Origin: Beaufortia kweichowensis
Lineage: Eukaryota; Chordata; Actinopteri; Cypriniformes; Gastromyzontidae
Direction of reading: 5' to 3'
Length of the DNA: 64,000 nt
Assembly: GCA_019155185.1 (NCBI GenBank)
Contig: CM032806.1
Location: 14,868,580 to 14,932,579, forward strand
Below, piece by piece: positions 25,411-37,979 of this stretch; positions within the stretch are counted from its first letter, which is position 1; each line of letters starts with the position of its first letter. The translations under genes and the position numbers were made by a program. Below the pieces are notes generated by a model. It did no database searches, was not told the origin of the DNA, and was given only the letters and a program-made list of their open reading frames with translations.

Positions 25411-26032
25411 AGTTTGATGTACTTTGTACCAGGTGACGTCCACGTACATGCTCTCCAGCAGTCTTCCTGCTTCGTTCCTGTTATATACTGCATGAACATT
25501 GACATTTCCTAGGATCACGGGGAGAATATATAAATTGAAAGAAATATTTAAAGACACATTTTTCAGTAAGTTAAAATTTTGCTACTACTATTACACCAGC
25601 GGTTTGAAAATAAAAAATCAAATAATAAATGTGGCATTTTCACATACGAGGACTCGAATAATAAGATTACCAATTTTTCATGTTTTCTTTGAAATCTTTC
25701 GCCTAAATTCCGCAGTTATGTTTAATCTCATTAAATCTCATTTGTTAAATCAAATGAGCTGTTTTTAATACATAATTCTTCACCTACTTTACCAGGCAGA
25801 CTCTATTTTCATTATTATTTCTAATTGAATATTATTTCTCAGATTAACTGAATGATACCAATGCAATATGACAACAATGCATACTACTGTTTAAAACATT
25901 TGTCATGGCTTACTGTACTGTATAGTGTATTACATATATTCAGTGACAGATGTTTTAAACAATATACTGTGTTTTACATAAATATTAAATTTTGAACTTA
26001 GTCTCTCAATGTTTGTTTCCAAGTAGTGTGCA

Positions 26033-28744
26033 ATGGAAGAGCCGCTTCCTCCTCGAGAGTCTGGCCAGTTTGTATCTGAACGGAGTCGAGATGTGTTTGT
26101 GGATGAAGAGGGAGCTAAACGCGTGGCACAGATGATCTATGAGCTTCGGGAGAGTGAAGACTTCACAGCCAGTGGCTGGAAGAAGAACAATTCACTGGCA
26201 CCTCCGCCAGACTCAGATGAAGCCATCAACTGGGTGTTTGTAACAGACACAATGAACTTTTCATTTTGGCATGACAAAGAGGAAGAACAATGTGAGGTGA
26301 AGTGCAGGGGGAGCACCTATAGAGGATACATGTCTCTCTGTGCCGCTGTCACCCGGGCTATGGATGAAGGTGACTGAATATGCATTTCTATTCCTTTATG
26401 TTTTGTGATAAATAAAAATAAAAGTTATAAATGAAGACTTTTGCTTGTACAACAGGATAAAAGTCTATCAAAAACATACCTTATGAGTAAATGACTACAT
26501 ATTGTTACATACACCCCGCTCAAAAGTTTGGGATCAGTAAGACTTGTAATGTTTTTTAAAGAAGTCTCATACGCTCATCAAGGCTGCATTTATTTGATCA
26601 AAAATACAGAAAAAAACTGTAATATTGCAAAATGTTATTACAATATAAAATAATGGTTTTTATATGAATGTGCTTCAAAATATAATTTATTCCTGTGATG
26701 CAAAGCTGAATTTTCTTCAGCTGTTACTCCAGTCTTAAGTGTCACATGATCCTTCAGAAATCATTCTAATATTCTGATTTATTATCAGTGCTGGAAACAG
26801 TTGTGCTGCTTAATGTTTTTTTGGAATCTGTGATACTTTTTTCAGGATTATTTGATCAATAAAAGGTTAAAAAGAATTTCTTTAAAAAGAAATAGAAAGG
26901 TGTTCTAACAATATATTTAAAAGTTTTGGGTCAGTTTTATTCTTTATTTTTTAAAAGTAATTCATACTTTTATTCATCAAGGATGTGTTAAATTAATAAA
27001 AAGTGATAGCGTAGATGTACATTGTTAGTATAAAATATAAATATATTTTGAATAAATGCTGTTCTTTTTAACTTGTTATTCATCAAAGAATCCTGAAAAA
27101 AATAATCAAGGGTAAAAAAAATATTTGGCAGCACACCTGTTTCCATCATTGATAATACTAAGAACAAATCAGAATATTAGATTGATTTCTGAAGGATCAT
27201 GTGACACTGAAGACTGGATTCTAAATTATATTTTGAAGTTTATTAATATAGAAACCATTATTTTATATTGTAATAATATTTTGCAATATTACTGTTTTTT
27301 TCTGTATTTTTGATCCAATAAATGCAGCCTTGATGAGCGTAAGAGACTTCTTTAAAAAACCTTACAAGTCTTACTGATCCCAAACTTTTGAGCGGCAGGT
27401 TCTACATACAAGTTCTGCTATTTGTTGTGTATTTCTCAATTATCTTTCTGATGAAAAACAGCTGTTCATATAGTGCATTGTATTCATGATATAAATACTG
27501 TATATAACAGTGCAAAACTTGTCTCTATTTAGGAATCCCCATCACAAGCCCCTCCTACTTTTCTCAAATCACTAAGGCTGAATTAGCGCACGTTCTGCGT
27601 TCAGACAGTGCTACGCCCATGCCCATGCTAAAAGAGCGTCACCAGGCACTAACAGAGGCTGGACGAGTGCTCATTGAGCATGGTGGATCCTTTCGGAAAT
27701 TCATGAGTCACTGTGAAAATGATGCAGAGAAGATGGTGAAGTATATTGTACGAAATATTCCATCATACAGAGATGAAGCCACCTATGAGGTAAAATTATC
27801 TTCATGCAAAATTGGTGTCAGTATGTTCTCAAGTCTTTTTAGGGATGATTTGATCAGAATATTTGTTCTTTTCATTATGATACATTGTCTTAAAAAATTG
27901 ACTGATGCCTTCTTTAAATTAATAATTTCATGTTTTGTTTATATGCAATGATAAGGGTAAGCGGATCTCATTTTACAAGAGGGCTCAAATCCTTGTGGCG
28001 GATTTCTGGGGCATTATGGAAGCCCGAGGGGAGGGCAACATCCCTAACCTTGACTACCTGACCATGTTTGCTGACTACAGGGTACCACAAGGCCTTGTCT
28101 ATCTTGGGGCTTTACGCTACTCTGATGGCCTTATGGAGGCATTGAAAAATGGTTTGTTGTACCTTTATTTCAGCTAGTTTGGAGCTTAAATAAAGCTCAA
28201 AGATTCTAGATATGAACTACTTGATGAACTAACACATACATTTGCTTATGGGTGATATCACTAAACACTTTCAAGGCCTTTCCTTTTGATAATTTGTAAC
28301 TGTTACAGTTAAAATAATCAAAATTAGTCATCTAAAAAGTAATCAAAATAAAAAAAATTATTAATATTTGGAATTATTTTTATTTTAATAGATTATACAA
28401 ATGAAAAGTTTTACATTTGAGTTTGCACTAGTCTACCTGATTGGTGTTATTAAATAAACAAATAATCTTATCAGTTGTTGTATATATTAGTTTTTGACTG
28501 TTTTTCGTTTCCAGGTGAATTGTTGAGATCAGGGGAGAGGCGAGAGGTTGAGATCAGGGGGTGCTCTGTTTGGTGTGTGGAGAGAATACGACAACATCTG
28601 TGGAACATTGTGGAGAAGAAAGATGGGAAGAAATGTCACATCAACTCGGCTCTTATTGACTTTTTCTTGTGGCCTTATGCTAAAAAACACCACAAAGAAA
28701 TGGCCCACATTCCAATACATCACACTCGATGTATTTACTATTGA
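26033..28744 (+). CDS. qng1: Queuosine 5'-phosphate N-glycosylase/hydrolase (C9orf64 family)
   Basis: Salvage enzyme that releases queuine base from queuosine 5'-phosphate so it can be re-used for tRNA modification (family formerly DUF2419). Four exons in phase: 26033-26369, 27533-27789, 27956-28151, 28515-28744; 339 residues, close to the human 341. Recognisable conserved stretches are INWVFVTDTMNFSFWHD in exon 1, GIPITSPSYFSQIT at the exon 2 start, ILVADFWGIM and LDYLTMFADYRVPQGLVYLG in exon 3, and the C-terminal IDFFLWPYAKKHHKEM in exon 4. Start chosen as the first ATG of the aligned N terminus (MEEPLPPRESGQFV). AATAAA at 28804-28809 ends a very short 3' UTR. It lies between hnrnpk and gkap1 as in human, except that kif27 is missing on the downstream side. 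Confidence 0.95.
26511..27402. repeat. Long palindromic repeat (about 0.9 kb fold-back element)
   Basis: The left end CTCAAAAGTTTGGGATCAGT is the exact complement of the right end ACTGATCCCAAACTTTTGAG, and homology continues inward (CATCAAGGCTGCATTTATTT against AAATGCAGCCTTGATGAGCG). It lies inside qng1 intron 1. Related copies are at 31701-32628 and, broken, at 47575-47700. Confidence 0.9.
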
Positions 28745-28803
28745 CGGCATTGTTTACAATATCATGGTGTTAATTTTTTTCTATCAAGCTGTTTATGCCT
28801 CTA

Positions 28804-28809
28804 AATAAA
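28804..28809 (+). terminator. qng1: qng1 poly(A) signal
   Basis: AATAAA 60 nt after the qng1 stop. The next 600 bases (28830-29400) are AT-rich with no gene seen. Confidence 0.6.
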
Positions 28810-29399
28810 GATGAAACACCTGGTAGTATTAATATCTTTTATTAACAAAAAATGGAAGGAAACAACCCATATATTTAATATTTGTTTTAAAAAGCTTGGA
28901 AAAATGTTGTCTTGCTACATTTCATGGTTTGTCTAATGAACTCAAATTTATTTATACACAGAAGAACCCTTACCTTACCCCTTAAATGAACTCTCACAGA
29001 AGCCTTTAAGTATTTTAACATTTTTAAATAAACATCATCAAGTATGATTTAGTAGCTTTTTCTTACATTCGTTACATATTAAAAAATTATATTTTTATGA
29101 AATGTATAAAATATTTTGTTCTCTAAAACTTGTAGAACAAGTAGATATTCTTGTCTCTGGTAAGGGTGACCGTTTTAACCCTTTAAATCTGAACATTTCT
29201 GATAAATCCTGCTTTCCTGTCTGTTATAATACAATTTATTTTACCCTAAACAATATATTTTAGACAATTAAATTAAATTACAACATTTAAGTTAAATTCC
29301 ACCATTCTTACAATCATCGCTGTTTTAAAACAGCATAACAAGCTTTCAGCTTTCATTTGGCATGGTTTGTACAGATAAAAAAGCGGGTTGGATAGAATG

Positions 29400-29949
29400 C
29401 CGATCACCATATGACACTTAAGTAGGTGGAGCTTTGCGGCCCAGACGTTTTCTCTGATTGGTCAGGTGCGATCAGTATAAATAACAGTGTTCCTTTAAAA
29501 CTCTTCACACTTTATTATCGGTATAATAGCTATTACATTTTTTAGTGGAACTATATTTATGTACGCAAATCGCGGCTAAATTAACACGTAGTTAGTGTTG
29601 TCACGTGGTGTACACGTGGTTACGTTCATCGCAGGCAAGACGAACCAATCACAGTGTAGTATTGTATAAACACATTTAAGTGTTTTATAAAGATTAGCGG
29701 GTGGTTTTATGTTTTGTAAAGTGTATAGATTATTTACCAATAATACATTTAAAGACGTTATATGATTTAAAATACAAATGTCTCACATAAGACAAAAACG
29801 TTTTAAGATTTGAACACGGATCAAGGGCAATTTAATTTCCTGAGCACCCAAGCGCCCTCTTGTGGTGGAACTTAGAAGCAGTGGCCGGCCACACCATGAC
29901 ATAATGTTAAAATTCTTATATACAAGCAGGCCGCCATACTTTTGTCTGT
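29400..29949 (+). promoter_or_regulatory. gkap1: gkap1 upstream region with CCAAT, TATA and paired E-boxes
   Basis: ATTGG (reversed CCAAT) at 29457-29461, TATAAATA at 29476-29483, two CACGTG E-boxes at 29602-29607 and 29613-29618, and a CTCF-like CCACAAGAGGGCGC motif on the minus strand near 29853-29866. A GCCGCCATA word (YY1-like) opens the probable first exon near 29930. Which elements drive gkap1 is not shown by sequence alone. Confidence 0.45.
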
Positions 29950-30006
29950 TGTTGTTGGAGTTTCCACTTTATCCAGTCCGAGGATACCGACAGCCACTTT
30001 AACCAG
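29930..30006 (+). other. gkap1: Probable noncoding first exon of gkap1
   Basis: This ends at TTTAACCAG followed by GTGAAAG. The next exon starts at 31078 after TTATTTGCAG and carries the start codon seven bases later. The 5' end is approximate. Confidence 0.5.
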
Positions 30007-30504
30007 GTGAAAGTTTGCTTAGTTTGTTAAAACGAGTATTTGCCCAAAATCCGGTAAAGTTTACGCAAGGCATGTATGACGAAGCACGCTCGTGAAATAT
30101 AGCAGGTGATAGAACGCGTCTCTTTTTAGCATTGCTGAGCTACAAGTATGAGCTAGCCATAATTTCACACAAGTGTATAAAACCTATTGAGTTAGACAAC
30201 ATTTTTTTGTATCAGAGGGCATTGCGAATGTTCAAACGCGAATGTGATGTTCATTATGTAGTTCACTTGATTTTAAACAACCTAAAACAGATCACCATTG
30301 TCGAACGAAATCGTGGGCAGCTTTTCAGAAAGCTGCACATTCACGACACTATTACACATTTTCGCGATTGTTTTATTGTAAAGTGACTGCAGCTCTATGT
30401 AAAACAGTGTCTTTCAAATTAATCAATATCGTCTACGGCTGGTTTATGTGCTATTGTTAATTTTAATGTATTATATGTATGATTATGCAATGAGAGTTGC
30501 TTCT

Positions 30505-30946
30505 GTACCAGTCAAAAGTTAAACACTTAGGCTACTGTTGTTTAGATTTTGCCCCCCACATTTAAGATGTACTCTTTAAAACCATAAATTAACACAATTG
30601 TAGGAATCATTTAGACTTAAATCATTCAAAATAAATAAACACTATGTTGTATTTCTGCCAAAGTAGTCACACTTGACATTTTATCATCCAGCTTCACGAG
30701 GTCTCAACCAGGGGAGCTTTTTTAACAGCACTGAAAGAATTTCTATCTATGCTGGATTCTCACTGGCTGTTTTTTATTTACTATTTTGTCCAAGTAGTCC
30801 ATTTCAAATATAGTTTTCTAATGAAAGAAACAAATATGTTGGCACAATTACATTTTAGTCTACATAAGTAATGTCAAACATTGAAATATACACCTTCAGA
30901 TTAAACATTTTATCAATTGTGTCTAAACTTTTGACTGGTAGCGTAT
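30505..30946. repeat. Inverted-repeat element (ACCAGTCAAAAGTT ends), gkap1 intron 1
   Basis: ACCAGTCAAAAGTTAAACAC near 30509 is mirrored by TCTAAACTTTTGACTGGT near 30923. These ends belong to a widespread fish MITE type. There is no coding sequence inside. Confidence 0.7.
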
Positions 30947-31084
30947 ATGAATGTTAGGAGACATTAAGTGTTAATCAGTAATCAGTTTGTCTCACAAATT
31001 AAACCCACTAATATAAAATAATTTTGCTTTAGTTACAAAGAGAATTTTGTGTCGGCAGGTTTATTAGTTATTTGCAGATTCATG

Positions 31085-34000
31085 ATGGCATCAGCAGTGA
31101 TCTCAGTGCACACCACAGCCTCCCGCTTCGCTCTACTGCAGGTCGACTCCGATTCTGATTCTGATTCGGATGCAGGAAAGCCAAAAGCGGGTAGTGGTAC
31201 AGGGAAGCCACAGTCAGGGAAATCTCAAAGCGGGAAGAGCAACCAAAACAATGACAAGAAGAAGGAAAAGAGAAGACGGAAGAAGGAACAACAGCAGAGT
31301 GAAGCCAACGAGGTGATAAAAGTTTAGTAGTGGAAAAACACACAAATAGAAACTTTTTGTTGTTCATTTCGGCTTATAAAGTATATTTTATAAGTAGCTT
31401 ATTAAATTTGCTTAGTTTGTAGGTTTTTATGTTTCATACAGATAATTTGGAACGATGGATGTATGAAATGGCATTCTGCCTACCATATATTAGTAGGTAA
31501 GAGCAGGGCAAGATGAGCCACTTTTTAAATAACATTTTCCTCCCAGAAAGGAGAAAGAGGTGTTACTCATTATTTTAAGGTATTTGCTGTTAAAATATGT
31601 TTTAATATTCAGAAAAATTTGAGCAATGAAATATAAAATTCCGCACACAACAGAAGAACAGTGAATCCTGTAAATGCCTTACTTTGGTACACATTCACAT
31701 ATACACTGCTGCTTAAAAGTTTGGGAACAGTAAGACTTGTAGTGTCTTAAGAAATCTCCTACACTCATCAAGGCTGCATTTAATTGATCAAAATCAGTAA
31801 ATAATATTGCAAAATGTTATTACAATATAAAATAATGGTATTTATATTAGTATACTTCAAAATATAATTTATCCCTGTAATGCAATGCTGAATTTTTATC
31901 AGCTGTCACTTCAGTGTCACATGATCCTTCAGAAATCATTGTAATATTCTGATTTATTCTTAGTATTATCAATGTTGGAAACAGGTGTGCTGCTAAATAT
32001 GTTTTTTAACCCTTGATTCTTTTTCAGGATTCTTTGATGAATAACAAGTTAAAAAGAACAGCATTAATTCAAAATATAAATCTTTTCTAACAATGTAAAT
32101 ATATGCTATCACTTTTTATTAATTTAACACATCCTTGATGAATAAAAGTATTAATTACTTTCAAAAAAAGAAAAGTGTACTGACCCCAAACCTTTGAACA
32201 GTAGTGTATATTGTTAAAAAACCTTTCTATTTGAAATAAATGCTGTTCTTCTTAACATTTTATTGATCAAAGAATCCTGAAAAAAGTATCACAGGTTCCA
32301 AAAAAAACATTAAGCAGCACAATTGTTTCCAACACTGATAATAAATCAGAATATTAGAATGATTTCTGAAGGATCATGTGACACTTAAGACTGGAGTGAC
32401 AGCTGATGAAAATTCAGCTTTGCATCACAGGAATAAATTAAATTTCATATAAAAAAAATTTAGTATATTCATATAAAAACCATTATTTTATATTGTAATA
32501 ACATTTTGCAATATTACTGTTTTTTCTGTATTTTTGATAAAAGAAATGCAGCCCTGATGAGCGGTTGAGACTTCTTAAAATAACATTACAAGTCTTACTG
32601 ATCCCAAACGTTTGAGCGGGGGTGTACACAAGTCGGAAAAGTTTCAATATTCTGAATATATAAATTTAGAAAAAACTATTGAAGTATTATTACAAAAGAT
32701 CTTCGTACAGAATAATATACAGCCAGAGCACAATGCATCCAACAGTGATGCGGTTTACGGTTTAAAACATTTGTTGCATACATGCTATTTTTTAAATAGT
32801 AATAGTAGAGAGACGTAATATGCAGTATACATTAAACAGTGCACTTGAATTTCATTTAGAACATGTAAGTGTGTAAAACATGATAATGTGCTCCAGGGTT
32901 ACAGTATGTTGTTGTCTGCAGCTCAGGAGTCTTGCCTTTAAAAAGATCCCTCAGAGGTCTACAGCAGCACCACCGTCAACAGTCACACTGCAGGATTTAG
33001 CCAATGACCTACTGAACCCTACAGTGGTCCAACACAACACTTCACCACAGGAGAACTGGCAGGAGTGGAAACAGAGAGATGAACAGGTAAAGCTTTCTTA
33101 AAAAGTCCCAGGATTTGACTTCACAGTAATATTTTCTCTCATCAGTCTTTGGAAAACCTGTGTGTGTGTGTGTTTGTTACAGCTGACAAGTGACTTGTAT
33201 GAGGCAGATCTGGAGAAAGCTTTGATGCTAAGTAAACTGGAATTTGAGCTACAGAAAAAGGTATTTACTCCTGATATATTGATACTTTTTATCAATTGTC
33301 CTGACAAAATGATTAATTATCCTTCAACCATATTACTAATACACTAACCCAATGTGGCATTACCCATATCAGAGGAGTATGTATAGAATAAACTAGTTGA
33401 TGGAAGACAAAAGGATACACTGAATTGAAAGTTGGGCTTAAATTACTTTTATTTCCACGTTTTTGAAGATGATGCCACAGTTCTAATGGATTTAAGGTTC
33501 TCGGACTGACTTGATGATGACATCATATTTCTGTGTGGGCCAAAAATGTCTGTTTTAGGATATCTTGTTCATACAAAAATCTCAGTTTATTACAGTTAAT
33601 AAATGCAAGGATAGAGCACTGTCTTCAAAAAGATATTTCGCTGTCTTGACAGTCTGTCTTGACAGTCAAAGACCTCCCATAAGCTGAAAAATGGACTTAA
33701 ATAAATTCTGTTATTTTTATTTTCAGCTGTGCCCCCTTGTAGTTATTGTGATAATGCTATGCATGCAAAAAGTTCTGTGTCCCCCTTATATTGTGTTGCA
33801 TTTTTTGTCTTTGCTTGGCTGTTAGCAACATGCTTTTTATGTGGTCTTTCAAAAGGATACTGATAAAACCGAGGCTGCATCACCAAAGACCAAGACAGGA
33901 AGCAAGAAAGACAGGAAGAAGAATCAGCAAGGAAAGGACAAACGAATCACTGTGTCCCTCAAAGACTTTCAGCAGGAGAGCAGCATTGGTGAGAACACTA

Positions 34001-36177
34001 TTACTCTACTGCTCCGTACTGAAAAACAGAGGCCATTCTAACTCACTGTCTCTGTTGCAGATCTAAATAAAAGGCCGGACAGAGAGGTAAGCGTTTGTAT
34101 GTTTGGGAATGGTTATGTATGTTTGCAATAATCATGCACTTACAGTAAAGCTTTGTGCTGGCGATGCAAAGGTTGTGGATTTAGTCCCAGAATTGGGATT
34201 GAATGCAGTGTAAGGGGCGGTTTACACAGAAAGCGTCTTTGCGTCTAAAATGGTTTACTGTAAACTTGCTACTGTAAACAAGAGCTTGCAACGTTTGTTG
34301 TAGTGTAACGGTCAAACACGTCCATCTGACGCGTGTTTACATGGAAAAACAATGGAAAAGTTGAAATCTAAATGGAAAAACCCTTTAGTCGCTTCGGAAA
34401 AATCTGCCAAATGCGTAAATACACTTTAAGCATGTTTTAAGGAAGATTTCATAGACCGATATAAAAACTATATTAAAAATACCAATATAAAATATGTCAA
34501 ATAACTTTTTGAACGTGTAACATTTGTTGAATATGCATTTTGTTCTACCTGTTCTCTGCTGCAGGAATCTAACCCTAACCCTAACCCTGCACTTCGTGAT
34601 GACAAGTTCTTCCACCGTCTAGAGGATGACGTGAGCAAGATCGTTCAGCGTGACAAACGCAGAGAGCAGTACAGCAATAGTGTCGGGCATGAAGTCAACA
34701 CCTCCTCAGAGCAAGAGCAGGTCAGGCTCTCCGCCAATATACTGAGTAATTCACAGTCCTTGACCCAGGTGCAAGAAATAACCTGAAACCGCTTTAGAAT
34801 TTAGAACTTTGAAGACTTTTGATGTCTGAACTCTCCTTTTCTTTTTTCCCATAAATTTCCCAGGACGTGAGAACTGAGCAGTTAAAATATGAGCTGGAAA
34901 AGAAAGACCAGGAAATTGAGAAGTTGAAAAAGACTGTTTCTCAATGGGAGGTAAGAGTTAAATAAAAATGTAATAAATATTTCAGTTAAGAGGTAAGTGA
35001 ACACATTTGACTGTATTTGAGACTGTCATTACAATTCTGAGTTACTTGGAATGGATAAATTGAACTTAGATTTACATTTTCAGCACAATTTTGCATCATT
35101 TCAAAGCCGTTGTAAATAAATCTTATTGTAGAATAAACAGTAGATACATTTTAACTATTATAAATAGTATAGAAATCACAAAAAAAAGATGTCAATAAGA
35201 TGTAAATTAGCAATGCTATCGGTTGTCCTTGCATACTAAGCTGGTATAGGAAAATGTATTTTAACGTTAATACAAGGCACAGCTGCTATAAGAACTACTG
35301 TATGAGTGTGAAAAGTTAGTTATTGATATTTTTCTACTCATGTGAATTGATAATTAATTCTGCTGATTTTGCAGGTAAGATATAAAGAAGTGAAGGCCAG
35401 AAATGCTCAGCTTCTCAAAATGCTTCAACAGGGAGAAAGTGAGTATAAGAGGATAATAATAACATGACAATAGTAAAATGTTGTAATCTTGGTAATAATT
35501 TTCCTATTTTGTTTTTAGTGAAGGACAAAGCTGAAATTTTACTGCAGGTAGAGGAGCTCCTGACCATTAAAGAGGAATTGTCCTCACAGGTAAGTGTCTG
35601 TAGGTTCATTCAGTCAAAAGAATTTTACATGTTCACAGAGACTGGATACAGTATTTTTTGCCCTATAAATATTGCTGTGATAATCTCAATCTGTAAGTTT
35701 CCAAATGGGCTTTTTCTTTTTAGGTAACACTACTGCATGCAGCTCTTGAGCAAGAGAGGTCAAAGGTGAAGGGCTTGCAGTCAGAACAACCGAAACATCA
35801 GGTGATGACATGACCAAGCCTGCTTAGAACACAAGACTTATGTTTATGAGGATACTGTCCAATATGGGCATTTTTTGTGTTCGCACAAAATTTACAGAAG
35901 TACAGAAGTCGTCTATAAGTGCAAGACTGTATGAAAGAGAACTCAATTTAATATTGGCACATAATATTGTCTAAAATGTGGCTTCCTGGGATGTATTCGT
36001 ACATAAAAATCTCAAACAACCATGTTATGAATATAAGCTTAACATTTGTTTAACAAACATGTATCACAGCAGAAACAAAATTATGATGTTACCAGTATGT
36101 TTACTGACAATTTGTGTGTGAATTTTTTTTTACAGGGGAATCGAAAAGGAAAAAAGGCGTCAGAAGGGGATGTATGA
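31085..36177 (+). CDS. gkap1: G kinase-anchoring protein 1 (GKAP42)
   Basis: Golgi-associated anchor of cGMP-dependent protein kinase I-alpha. Eleven coding exons in phase: 31085-31312, 32922-33086, 33183-33260, 33856-33988, 34061-34086, 34565-34720, 34864-34950, 35375-35438, 35519-35589, 35724-35801, 36136-36177; 375 residues (human 366). The start at 31085 is preferred over the adjacent in-frame ATG at 31082 because it gives MASAV as in human and has a better context. Landmarks: TTASRFALLQVDSDSDSD, KKKEKRRRKKEQQQSEANE, ENWQEWKQRDEQ, DLEKALMLSKLEFE, GKDKRITVSLKDF, FFHRLEDDVSKI, then a coiled-coil half (LEKKDQEIEKLKKTVSQWE, NAQLLKMLQQGEMKDKAEI, LHAALEQERSKVK). Exon 34565 starts with a telomere-like repeat coding NPNPNP. 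Its donor may alternatively be at 34768, adding 16 in-frame residues. Poly(A) signal at 36453. Confidence 0.94.
31701..32628. repeat. Composite palindromic repeat in gkap1 intron
   Basis: Same family as 26511-27402. It opens with ACTGCTGCTTAAAAGTTTGG and closes with ATCCCAAACGTTTGAGCGGG. A complete inner end (CCCCAAACCTTTGAACAGTA) at about 32182-32206 shows that one roughly 510-base copy is followed by a half copy in inverted layout. Confidence 0.85.
34200..34430. repeat. Dispersed repeat (GGGGCGGTTTACACAGAAAG)
   Basis: It reads GGGGCGGTTTACACAGAAAG then TGCGTCTAAAATGG, with ACATGGAAAAACAATGGAAA further in. This resembles a common fish repeat that starts with a 'forward acidic' GCGTTTACAC block. 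Borders are uncertain. It lies just upstream of the gkap1 exon with the telomere-like repeat. Confidence 0.45.
34569..34588 (+). repeat. gkap1: Telomere-like repeat inside gkap1 coding exon
   Basis: CTAACC units run three and a third times, starting four bases into the exon. The six-base period equals two codons, so the frame is kept and the protein gains Asn-Pro repeats. Confidence 0.9.
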
Positions 36178-36452
36178 TTATTATATGACAGACAGCTTGA
36201 ATGTTCCAGCTCCTTTGTCAGGCTGCTTATATCTTTAAACACCCTCACACATAACTAAACTACCAACATCATACACACCTTTTTATTGTTGCTGCATAGT
36301 CCTAATCATAGTGGATTCTGGTTCAATTACCTTTTGTTGTTACGATGGAATGGAGAGACATTTGTCTGTGCCATGGCTTTAAAGCTAATACAATTAATCC
36401 ATTACATTTCTGTGCACTATGAACAAAAGGCTTAAATTTTTGAGTTCATTTC

Positions 36453-36458
36453 AATAAA
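36453..36458 (+). terminator. gkap1: gkap1 poly(A) signal
   Basis: AATAAA 276 nt past the gkap1 stop. The following 36480-37990 is intergenic and AT-rich. It contains a fragment of a CCAGCTAAA/AACCAGT-type dispersed repeat near 37480-37560. No gene was seen there; ubqln1 and idnk, which lie here in human, are not visible. Confidence 0.6.
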
Positions 36459-37979
36459 GAGGCAATTTTGCTTTTTCACAGTTTGTTTTTTTAAGGTCTG
36501 TTTCAGTTTCATTAACTCAACTCAAAGAATACAGAATGTTTAGAGTAACACAATGTGAACTTGTTACATGTGAACTACTACTATGGGGTGGACAAAATGA
36601 ACACAAAAGAAATGGTGATTGGACCACCAGTTGCCTTCATTACAGTTTCAAACCTTAATACAACTTCTGAACAGTCTGCAGTTCAATGTTGCATCATTTA
36701 TCTATCAGAACATCATCTAGTAGCTTCAGGGACGTTGGAATAGGGAACCTGCTGCTTACTCGTCTTATAATTGAGGAAATGGTTACCCTTAAAACGCTAA
36801 TTGGGCTGTTAGGGATAAATATGTTCCTGCTTAATGGGCTTTTATGATTTGCCCTCTTTTGGATCACACAAAGTCACCAATTTGACCATTTTTTTTGTAC
36901 TAACCCCGACTGAAAGCCAAGCTCATTTCTAGAGTTAAGTATTTTTGGTGATTTTCTGATAAATACATACTTATCTGATAGTAATATAATTAATGCCAGT
37001 ATATATATAAACTGCAAATAGGTAGTTGACAAAAATATATGTAAATGTGTCCTATGGTGTGAAGCAAAAAATAGGATGAGAGAGATTTATCTTCAATGTT
37101 AAAGGTTTTTTATACATTGTCACACCATAGAACTTGTCTACAGTATATCTGTCAGCTTCCCAAATGAAGATTGCATTACTAGCAGTTTTACATAAGAACT
37201 TGAAAGCCTCACAGCTGTTTTGCACACAGTTGCCATTGTAATGCTCATATTTAATTTTCTGTAAAACTTTGTTTGGTTAAGTTCATTCAAACATCTTTTT
37301 AACCGCTTGAAACAGCTCTTATTACTAAAAATCTATTATTTCTATTAATTCCTATATGGTCTTTAAAAGACAAACTAGAAATATATTCTAAATTAATTGG
37401 TAATATTCATTTAAACAATAATTCTTATGATTTTACCAGCTGATTATTGCAAATGTCCAAATCAAAACATCACAACAAACAAAACCAGTTGGCTGACCAG
37501 CTAAAAAACGACCAGACTAGCCTAAACCAGTGAAGACTGGCAAACTGGTTAAGAATGGTTTGTCATGGAAGAAAATGTCATACCTTACTGCTTATAAAAC
37601 ATTGTTTGTGCTAGCTTCATACAAATTACAGTTGTTGCTTTTTTACCACAACACAAGCAGATTTACAGAAAATACTTTTTATAGCACAAACAGTATGCTA
37701 AAAAGGTCATGATAACATATGTTTTCGATCAAACTCATCAAAATTTGTAATGTACAATTTCAACTCTTTCTTTTAATGTAAATTAAATGTAAAGTAAGTT
37801 TGTAAAGAAATGACATGTAAATTAGATTATACTTGTGAGACAATGAAAAATACTACAGAAATAAGAAAAAATAAATAAAGTTTTTTAAATGGGCATTTGC
37901 ATTACTAAATGTAAAAATAATACACTGTATTATAAATGTGTTATGTTTTTACAGTAATTACAGTAAGTGTAAGTACTGC

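Noticed and set aside
25207..25557. 116-codon minus-strand open frame upstream of qng1
   Set aside because: No recognisable domain and a low-complexity, cysteine-rich composition; better explained as a chance frame over a small CpG-containing promoter segment.
33791..33855. Earlier acceptor (GCTGTTAG) for the gkap1 exon ending at 33988
   Set aside because: It has a better pyrimidine tract and stays in frame, but the acceptor at 33855 gives exactly the human spacing between QKK and KKD; the earlier one remains a minor alternative.
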